Assembly: GCA_040274765.1 (NCBI GenBank)
Contig: JBEMAY010000084.1
Coordinates: 1 to 11,609, forward strand
Direction of reading: 5' to 3'
DNA length: 11,609 nucleotides
Source of the DNA: Psychrobacillus sp040274765
Lineage (GTDB): Bacteria > Bacillota > Bacilli > Bacillales_A > Planococcaceae
Part shown: piece after piece, positions 6,557 to 11,609 of the stretch
Layout: every line of letters begins with the position of its first letter
Position numbering within the stretch: the first letter of the stretch is position 1
Made by a program: the position numbers and the translations under genes
Notes under the pieces: generated by a model
The model's input: the letters and a program-made list of their open reading frames with translations, nothing else
Told to the model about the DNA's origin: nothing
Database searches by the model: none

Positions 6557-7069
6557 TTATCCCCTTGTTTTTAATAGATCGATCTCTTCTACATTTCTTT
6601 CATATAAGAAGATATTATTATGATCTATTAGCTTCTGCTCTGAGATTATTCGACGGATTTTTTCAATTGCTATTTCCAGATCATCTACCATGCAAAATAT
6701 ATTCACCATCTTATCGTCACCTATACCCACACCATCAGTAAATCCAACACCAGTATCATCTAGCTCTTTTTCTATCAGCTTACAAAGCTCCATACTCGCA
6801 TTTTGTAAATCTTCATGCGACCGACTTCCATTATTATAGATTTGAATGATAAGCTCCTCTGGCCCCATGCTATCCACAAACCCTTGATTTCTTTTTTCCT
6901 CTACTAATCCTTCCAAACGCTTTTTACCGTTTTCAAAAAATCCTAGCTGAATCTCTTCCTTATTCTTATTAACCCCAACTATTCCAGACTCCACAAACAA
7001 TTTCTTTCGATGTAGCCATGCCTTCCAATAATGTGTTTCATTCCCCATTTTTTTATGTAGTTCATCCAT
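6557..7069 (-). CDS. WGR-like domain protein, first of a tandem paralogue pair
   Basis: A 170-residue cytoplasmic protein opening the two-gene operon. The N-terminal half (about 10-66) matches its downstream partner position by position: THYWKAWLHRKKLFVESGIV, then QLGFFENGKKRLEGLVEEKR and NQGF, which is the spacing of a WGR-type domain whose W-G-R is replaced by E-S-G. The C-terminal half shares the glycine-rich motif ELDDTGVGFTDGVGIGDD (102-119) and VDDLEIAIEKIRRIISEQKL. Glycine-rich turn followed by D-L-E-I-A helix is the most conserved part between the two, so it is probably the functional core. The ATG is backed by AGGAGG with 8 bp spacing (7078-7083). No signal peptide, membrane segment or enzyme motif is seen. 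I cannot assign a function. Confidence 0.82.
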   Translation of the reverse strand: MDELHKKMGNETHYWKAWLHRKKLFVESGIVGVNKNKEEIQLGFFENGKKRLEGLVEEKRNQGFVDSMGPEELIIQIYNNGSRSHEDLQNASMELCKLIEKELDDTGVGFTDGVGIGDDKMVNIFCMVDDLEIAIEKIRRIISEQKLIDHNNIFLYERNVEEIDLLKTRG

Positions 7070-7109
7070 TCCTTAAACCTCCTCGCAAAATAATAAAAAC
7101 CTTATAACA

Positions 7110-7115
7110 ATTATA
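7110..7115 (-). promoter_or_regulatory. Possible -10 of the WGR-like operon
   Basis: The minus strand has TATAAT (7115 down to 7110) about 40 bases before the first paralogue's ATG, preceded by an A-tract (seven A). No matching -35 is seen at 16-18 bp, so this is a tentative call. Confidence 0.35.
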
Positions 7116-7150
7116 TCCTTTTTTTGCGTTTGGTGATGGTATATAACGTG

Positions 7151-7246
7151 TTACTGTGAATATAGAAATTTTGGGTGTATCAATCCATGCTCTGCTTCTC
7201 TTTCATTTAACGAAATTACTTCCATAGAGTCTATATTAATTGCCAT
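7151..7246 (-). other. Possible 31-codon open frame of uncertain reality
   Basis: On the minus strand an ATG at 7246 opens 31 codons (MAINIDSMEVISLNEREAEH then GLIHPKFLYSQ) to TAA. The residue make-up looks protein-like, but there is no ribosome binding site before either Met1 or Met8, and a stop lies four codons upstream. It may be a remnant of a lost gene or a chance frame; it sits between the yfmS terminator and the WGR-like operon. Confidence 0.2.
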
Positions 7247-7280
7247 CTTCGTTCGTCATACTGCTTGATTTAAAATATAC

Positions 7281-7317
7281 AAAAAGCGAACAGTCAAAAT
7301 TTGAGCTGACTGTTCGC
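7281..7317 (-). terminator. Rho-independent terminator of the yfmT-yfmS operon
   Basis: A perfect 11-bp stem, GCGAACAGTCA (7286-7296) and TGACTGTTCGC (7307-7317), with a 10-base loop is followed on the minus strand by TTTTT (7285 down to 7281). It lies 12 bp past the yfmS-like stop codon. Confidence 0.95.
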
Positions 7318-7329
7318 GTTTGGATGATA

Positions 7330-8160
7330 TTATTTTAATGATTCTTGTGCAAGAGATGCTAATTCTTGTGCTTTAGAGCTAATCTCTTGGATAGTTGCTG
7401 AAAACTCTTGGATGGATCCTGATTGGTTATCCGTCAAGGTATTTACCTCTAGGAAGGCTTGGTTTAATGTGTCAATCAGTTCTTGAATATTTTTGGTTAT
7501 GTCATTGATCTGATTTACATTTTCCTTGGAGTTTGTTGCTAGCTTACGTATCTCATTGGCTACAACCGAGAATCCCTTCCCTACGTCTCCTGCTCGTGCT
7601 GCCTCAATTGCCGCATTAAGACCAAGCAGATTACTTTGGTCAGATATCCCTTTGACAACCGACGAAATTTCACCAATTTGTTCTGCACTAGAACTTACAT
7701 CCCTCATTTGAGTTGTTATGTCCGTTACACGATCTGCTAGCGATGTAACTGAGTCACTAATATCCTCAATACCAGCTGCAGTTTGCTCTACAATGACTGA
7801 AAAACTTTCGGCCATTTCAAAGAGCTTGTTTGCTTTTTCGAGACTTGTCCCAATACCTACTCCACCAATCACGTTACCTTGTTCATCATGAAGAGGAAGT
7901 GCACGAGCTATTAATGGAAACCCAAATAACTCTTTTGGAACAACGGCCGATAAAGGAGCATTACTTCTTATCGAATTAGTAACGATGTCTCCCTCCATTA
8001 ATGGATCTCCGGGGTTTACATTTAGCGAAAAGGTTTGACCTGGTATATTAATAATCAGCTTCTCCGTATCGTAAATGCCCACAGTAATATCATCTTGGAC
8101 TAGTCCATTAAGTAATGGAGCAATTTTAACAAATGCTTGTAATAATTCATGTTCAGCCAT
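7330..8160 (-). CDS. yfmS: Soluble methyl-accepting chemotaxis protein (YfmS-like)
   Basis: This 276-residue chemoreceptor has no signal peptide or membrane segment, so it acts in the cytoplasm. Residues 1-115 form a sensor domain ending FPLIARALPLHDEQGNVIGG and VGIGTS, the strand-turn-strand pattern of PAS/Cache-like sensors. Residues about 120-276 are a shortened signalling coiled coil whose hairpin tip, including E186-AARAGDVGKGFSVVANEIR, is the near-invariant CheA/CheW contact region. No HAMP domain is present and the coil is short compared with membrane receptors. It follows the aldehyde dehydrogenase gene by 19 bp and ends at a strong terminator. Size, lack of membrane segments and this neighbour match B. 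subtilis YfmS (about 286 residues as I recall). The ligand is unknown; a link to aldehyde oxidation is inferred from the operon. The ribosome binding site (GGAAAAGAGAG) is only moderate. Confidence 0.88.
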   Translation of the reverse strand: MAEHELLQAFVKIAPLLNGLVQDDITVGIYDTEKLIINIPGQTFSLNVNPGDPLMEGDIVTNSIRSNAPLSAVVPKELFGFPLIARALPLHDEQGNVIGGVGIGTSLEKANKLFEMAESFSVIVEQTAAGIEDISDSVTSLADRVTDITTQMRDVSSSAEQIGEISSVVKGISDQSNLLGLNAAIEAARAGDVGKGFSVVANEIRKLATNSKENVNQINDITKNIQELIDTLNQAFLEVNTLTDNQSGSIQEFSATIQEISSKAQELASLAQESLK

Positions 8161-8179
8161 TTTTTACTCTCTTTTCCTA

Positions 8180-9634
8180 TTAGTATGGTAGGTTTCTTTG
8201 ACCATAGTTCACTGAAATCCATTTTAAAGTTGTAAATTCATCTAAGCTCCATTGACCATTCAGTCGTCCTAATCCGGATTGCTTCTCACCACCGAAGGCA
8301 ACAATTGGCTCGTCGTTAATCGTTAAATCATTTACATGGATCATCCCTGTGTGTACCTTCTTAGCCATCTCTACGCCACGTTCTAGGTTAGATGTATGAA
8401 TGGCACCACTTAGCCCGAAACGAGTGTTATTCGCAATATCAATTGCCTCCTCTTCCGTATCAAAAGGCATGACACATACGACAGGTCCGAAAAGCTCTTC
8501 CTGGGAAACCGTCATATCCGTAGTAACGTCTGTTAAGATCGTTGGTTCTAGCAATCTCCCTTCTACGTTTCCTTTTAGGAAAGGAGTAGCTCCCTCTTCA
8601 ATTCCTTTGTCGATTAGTGCTTGCAGTGTTTTCGCTTGGCGATCATTGATAACTGGTCCAATGATGGTTTCCGGATTTTGTGGATCGCCAACTTTAAGAG
8701 AAGCTACTTTTTCTGCATACTTTTCTGTGAACTGCTTATAGATAGAACGTTGAACTAATATTCTATTTGCAGACATACAAATTTGTCCTTGATGAGTAAA
8801 TCTACTGAAGGTAGCGGCATTCACTGCGTACTCTAGGTCTGCATCCTCTAAAATAATAAAAGCACTGTTTCCGCCTAGCTCAAGTAATGGCTTCTTAAAG
8901 TTTTTAATAGCAACCTGACCAATATAGCTTCCTACTTGTGTAGAACCCGTAAAGGAGATAATTCTTGGAATAGGATGTTCGACAAATGCATCGCCAATTT
9001 CCTTGATATCGGTGACAACGACATTGATTAAACCCTTTGGTACACCCGCTTCTTCGAAGATTTTACCAATTAGCGTTCCACCCATTATAGGTGTATCATC
9101 ATGTGGCTTTAACACAACGCCATTCCCAGCTCCAAGGGCAGGAGCAACTGACTTCATCGATAAAAAGAATGGGAAGTTAAACGGGCTGATAACCCCGACA
9201 ACACCAGCAGGAATACGGTATAGTCTGTTTTCTACATCATCTATTGTTGATGGTAGAATTTTTCCTTCCATACGCAATGGGAACGTAGCAGCTTCTTTAA
9301 TAATATTTTTAACAAGACCGATTTCAAAAGCAGCTTTTAAACGAGTACCCCCTAGCTCTTCCATGATAATAGAAGTAATCTCTTCTTCATGCTCATCCAT
9401 ATATTTCACTGCATTTTCTAGAATGTCACGTTTTTTGTAAGGGTTGACCTTATCCCACTCTAGCTTTGCAGCATGTGCTGCCTTATATGCTAAATCTATA
9501 TCATCAATATTTGCTAGCTTGTAAGTATTGATTGGTTTGTCGTTAAAAGGGTTTGTGTTATTCAGCACCAGATTACTTTGACCATCTCTCCATTCACCAG
9601 CGATAAATTGTTTACCTAACATTTCTAAGTTCAT
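8180..9634 (-). CDS. yfmT: NAD(P)-dependent aldehyde dehydrogenase (YfmT-like)
   Basis: A full-length, 484-residue aldehyde dehydrogenase oxidising an aldehyde to the acid in the cytoplasm. All key residues are present: N153 in PFNFP (oxyanion), K176 in LKPHDD (cofactor), FTGST at 228-232, general base E252 in LELGG, catalytic C286 in HQGQICMSANR, and E380-LFGP (nicotinamide ribose). The size and the following soluble chemoreceptor gene match B. subtilis YfmT, which I recall being reported as a vanillin dehydrogenase; aromatic aldehydes such as vanillin or benzaldehyde are thus likely but unproven substrates. The ATG follows GTGGAGG (about 9642-9648) at 7 bp. It is first in a two-gene operon with a sigma-D-type promoter. 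Closely related aldehyde dehydrogenases acting on other substrates cannot be excluded. Confidence 0.9.
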   Translation of the reverse strand: MNLEMLGKQFIAGEWRDGQSNLVLNNTNPFNDKPINTYKLANIDDIDLAYKAAHAAKLEWDKVNPYKKRDILENAVKYMDEHEEEITSIIMEELGGTRLKAAFEIGLVKNIIKEAATFPLRMEGKILPSTIDDVENRLYRIPAGVVGVISPFNFPFFLSMKSVAPALGAGNGVVLKPHDDTPIMGGTLIGKIFEEAGVPKGLINVVVTDIKEIGDAFVEHPIPRIISFTGSTQVGSYIGQVAIKNFKKPLLELGGNSAFIILEDADLEYAVNAATFSRFTHQGQICMSANRILVQRSIYKQFTEKYAEKVASLKVGDPQNPETIIGPVINDRQAKTLQALIDKGIEEGATPFLKGNVEGRLLEPTILTDVTTDMTVSQEELFGPVVCVMPFDTEEEAIDIANNTRFGLSGAIHTSNLERGVEMAKKVHTGMIHVNDLTINDEPIVAFGGEKQSGLGRLNGQWSLDEFTTLKWISVNYGQRNLPY

Positions 9635-9673
9635 TGGTTAACCTCCACCATAATTTTCTATTCACCTCTTTGA

Positions 9674-9700
9674 TTATCGACAGATTTAGTAAATACTTTA
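9674..9700 (-). promoter_or_regulatory. Sigma-D (motility) type promoter of yfmT-yfmS
   Basis: On the minus strand TAAA (9700 down to 9697), 15 bp, then GTCGATAA (9681 down to 9674). The sigma-D consensus of Bacillus is TAAA, about 15 bp, GCCGATAT, so the -35 is perfect, the spacing exact and six of eight -10 bases match. Transcription would begin near 9666, leaving a short leader of about 32 bases that just includes the ribosome binding site. This fits a chemotaxis gene and a known flagellar-regulon pattern. Confidence 0.72.
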
Positions 9701-9702
9701 CT
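9688..9702. promoter_or_regulatory. Palindrome over the -35 of the yfmT promoter
   Basis: AGTAAA (9688-9693) and TTTACT (9697-9702) form a 6+6 bp inverted repeat with a 3-bp spacer. It covers the sigma-D -35. It could be an operator for an aldehyde-responsive regulator, or chance in AT-rich DNA. Confidence 0.35.
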
Positions 9703-10210
9703 GAAATAGAAATGAAATGGGAATATATTGTCCTTTATTTGAGAAATGGTACAGATGCTAGTTCTTTATTCTAATATTTTCGTTCCTTTTAATATTTATA
9801 TTTACCTACCATAATAGATTGCTTTCTTCGGCAGAGGACACATTTTAGTTTCTTATATCCTAACTTCTGCATCTGTAATTTCCATTCCTGCCCTATTCAA
9901 TTAGCTCATGTTATTGTAAGAAAAACCTTCTAATTCCATCCCTCCTAGACCTTTTCACTCTTTTCTTGTTTAGCAGAAACCCGGCTTAGAACGTCAACTT
10001 TCTTCTACTAATTCTTTATGGTTTCCAATGCTTTTATGAATAAATTTGTCACATTTACAATTGTGTAAAAGAACGTTCAAATCTTCTTGAAGAATTTGTG
10101 AAGTCCGGTTTTATTGTTCGTTTTTTTAAATGGAAGGTAATAAGATATAGGCACAGAGAGAAATTCTTTGAAACCAATACTAGTTACCTTAGCTTTTTAT
10201 AATAGATTGG
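9703..10210. other. Divergent intergenic region between yfmT and qoxA
   Basis: About 510 bp without a clear gene. It holds the qoxA-side palindrome cluster (10054-10094). A weak sigma-A candidate for qoxA is TTGTTC (10114-10119), 18 bp, TAATAA (10138-10143). The TATAAT at 10198-10203 is too close to the ribosome binding site to be the qoxA promoter. On the minus strand 9789-9872 reads 27 codons (MQKLGYKKLKCVLCRRKQSI then MVGKYKY) with a CxxC pair but without a good ribosome binding site; its reality is doubtful. Confidence 0.45.
10054..10094. promoter_or_regulatory. Cluster of three short palindromes upstream of qoxA
   Basis: In order: TTTACA (10054-10059), four bases, TGTAAA (10064-10069); the perfect 8-bp palindrome GAACGTTC (10071-10078); and TTCTT-G-AAGAA (10084-10094). 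Packed into 41 bp about 130-170 bp before qoxA, they may be binding sites for respiratory regulators. None is an obvious match to a site I can name, such as Rex or Fnr. Confidence 0.4.
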
Positions 10211-10224
10211 AAAGGAGTACAACA

Positions 10225-11169
10225 ATGAAATTAAAATGGAAGTGGGCTCTTTTGACGATGGTTTTCACTATTGTCACTGTGTTAACAGGTTGTGAGCCAT
10301 TACTTGTTTTAGATCCTAAAGGTCCACAGGCCGAAACACAGGCAAATGATATTATGCTATCTATTTTCCTGATGTCAGGGATCGTAATTGTCGTTTTAGC
10401 TATTTTAGTGTTTGTGTTAATAAAATATCGTGCTTCTAAGCAAAGTGAGGATTATGAGCCACCTCATATAGAAGGAAATCCAATTGTGGAAGCAATTTGT
10501 GTCGGGATTCCAATTCTAATCGTTATTTTTCTTTCCATCGTATCGGTAAGAAGTAACTATATCGTTGAGTCGACACCTCAAGGCTATGAGGATCAAGAGC
10601 CGTTAGTCATTTATGCTTCGTCCTCCAACTGGAAATGGCACTTTAGTTATCCAGAACAAGATATCGAAACAGTTAACTACTTATATATTCCGGCAAACCG
10701 TGCAATTGAGTTTAAATTATACTCCCACGGCCCAATAACTAGCTTCTGGATTCCACAGCTAGGCGGACAAAAGTATGCCATGTCCGACATGGTAACTACC
10801 TTACACCTAGCTGCAGATGTGGAAGGTGAATTCATGGGAAGAAACGCAAACTTCAGCGGAGCTGGATTTGCTGAAAACGTCTTTGATGTAACTTCTATGT
10901 CTCCTTCGGATTTTGAGGAATGGGTAGAGGAAGTACACGAAACTGCACCAGCACTTACAGAAGATAAATTTGAAGAATTATTAGAGCCAGGACATCTTGG
11001 ACGCTCTACGTATACAGGAACACATCTAGAATTCTCCCCTGCTCCTAGCCACGATCATGGTGCAGACGAAGAGGATGCAGATCATGAGAATCATGACATG
11101 GATGAATCCGAGCATGAGAATCATGAGCAAACGAATGCCGATGAAGGATCAGAGCATTCTCATCATTAA
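10225..11169 (+). CDS. qoxA: Quinol oxidase subunit II (QoxA), lipoprotein
   Basis: Subunit II of the cytochrome aa3-type menaquinol oxidase, a terminal respiratory oxidase of the plasma membrane. The start is the ATG at 10225, backed by AAAGGAG (10211-10217) at 7 bp; an in-frame TTG 19 codons upstream has no such site. The 314-residue product has a lipobox L20-T-G-C23, two membrane helices (about 50-73 and 95-115) and an extracytoplasmic cupredoxin domain. Where cytochrome c oxidases carry the Cys-x3-Cys CuA ligands, this sequence reads GRNANFSGAGF, so there is no CuA site, as expected of a quinol oxidase. The last ~45 residues are unusual: acidic and histidine-rich, with nine His (SHDHGADEEDADHENHDMDE through SEHSHH). 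It is followed 61 bp later by qoxB. Confidence 0.95.
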   Translation: MKLKWKWALLTMVFTIVTVLTGCEPLLVLDPKGPQAETQANDIMLSIFLMSGIVIVVLAILVFVLIKYRASKQSEDYEPPHIEGNPIVEAICVGIPILIVIFLSIVSVRSNYIVESTPQGYEDQEPLVIYASSSNWKWHFSYPEQDIETVNYLYIPANRAIEFKLYSHGPITSFWIPQLGGQKYAMSDMVTTLHLAADVEGEFMGRNANFSGAGFAENVFDVTSMSPSDFEEWVEEVHETAPALTEDKFEELLEPGHLGRSTYTGTHLEFSPAPSHDHGADEEDADHENHDMDESEHENHEQTNADEGSEHSHH

Positions 11170-11230
11170 TAGAAGGTTTACAAGATTACTATAGTCCAAG
11201 CTATAGATTCCTGAAAGGAGAAACAAAAGT

Positions 11231-11609
11231 ATGGATTTCTTTGATCGCTTTGCCGTACCACATCCAAGCTTTTTGATATATGCATCCATGGTCGGTATCG
11301 GCCTTACGATGGTTGCGATAGTTCTAGGTATTACCTATTTCAAGAAATGGGGATACCTGTGGCGCGAATGGATCACTACTGTAGACCATAAGCGTATCGG
11401 TATTATGTACTTGCTATCTGCATTACTAATGCTTTTCCGCGGAGGCGTAGACGCAATTATGATGCGCTATCAGCTTTCGATGCCAGAAAACACATTTTTA
11501 GATTCACAGCATTACAATGAAGTCTTCTCCACGCACGGAGTAGTAATGATTTTATTCATGGCAATGCCGTTTATCATCTTTTTCTTTAACTACGTTATCC
11601 CGTTACAAA
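11231..11609 (+). CDS. qoxB: Quinol oxidase subunit I (QoxB), 5' part
   Basis: The first 126 codons of the haem-copper oxidase subunit I; the gene runs off the window end. The ATG follows GAAAGGAG (11213-11220) at 10 bp. The sequence contains the family start WITTVDHKRIGIMYLL (about 47-62), the FRGGVDAIMMRYQ segment (69-81), and FSTHGVVMILF with H102, equivalent to the low-spin haem ligand. Against the four ubiquinol-site residues I recall for E. coli CyoB (R71, D75, H98, Q101), R70, D74 and H94 are kept while glutamate (E97) replaces the glutamine, as in B. subtilis QoxB, which fits a menaquinol user. The downstream qoxC and qoxD would be expected beyond the window. Confidence 0.95.
   Translation, partial: MDFFDRFAVPHPSFLIYASMVGIGLTMVAIVLGITYFKKWGYLWREWITTVDHKRIGIMYLLSALLMLFRGGVDAIMMRYQLSMPENTFLDSQHYNEVFSTHGVVMILFMAMPFIIFFFNYVIPLQ

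Noticed and set aside
10071..10078. GAACGTTC as a LexA (SOS) box
   Set aside because: The Bacillus SOS box needs four bases between GAAC and GTTC; here there is no spacer.
10198..10203. TATAAT as the qoxA promoter
   Set aside because: Transcription would begin at the ribosome binding site itself, and no -35 lies 16-18 bp upstream.
10168..10224. Upstream TTG start adding 19 residues to QoxA
   Set aside because: No ribosome binding site, and it would push the lipoprotein signal inward; the ATG at 10225 has AAAGGAG at proper distance.

Overview
The window looks like chromosomal DNA from a low-GC Gram-positive rod of the Bacillaceae. The signs are strong AGGAGG-type ribosome binding sites, GTG and TTG starts alongside ATG, lipoboxes on two exported proteins, many hairpin-plus-T-run terminators, an aldehyde dehydrogenase/soluble chemoreceptor pair matching Bacillus yfmT-yfmS, and the start of a qoxA-qoxB quinol oxidase operon. 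All calls come from reading the sequence; no database search was possible. The species cannot be named.

Layout. Plus strand, 80-4363: a GNAT acetyltransferase closed by a clear terminator, a 1000-residue RND-family transporter starting at GTG, and a small lipoprotein starting at TTG. Position 4369-4506 holds a highly structured nested palindromic repeat between convergent genes; it resembles a family of intergenic repeats I associate with Bacillaceae genomes. Minus strand, 9634 down to 4580: yfmT-like aldehyde dehydrogenase and yfmS-like soluble methyl-accepting protein (19 bp apart, one terminator); two tandem paralogous WGR-like proteins (33 bp apart); a very small four-cysteine protein with its own promoter; and a secreted protein with an SH3-like N-terminal half, its own promoter and terminator. 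Plus strand, 10225 to the end: qoxA (lipoprotein subunit II of a quinol oxidase) and the first 126 codons of qoxB.

How the genes work together. The yfmT-yfmS pair appears to be one transcript driven by a sigma-D (motility sigma factor) type promoter at 9674-9700, which fits a chemotaxis receptor and suggests that aldehyde oxidation and chemosensing are linked in motile cells. A 6+6 bp palindrome covers the -35 of that promoter. The qox genes form the start of the aa3-type menaquinol oxidase operon; three short palindromes are packed into 10054-10094 upstream of it. The paralogous WGR-like pair is the least understood part and the best candidate for an undescribed function. I do not see a CRISPR array, tRNA, rRNA, insertion sequence or complete defence system.
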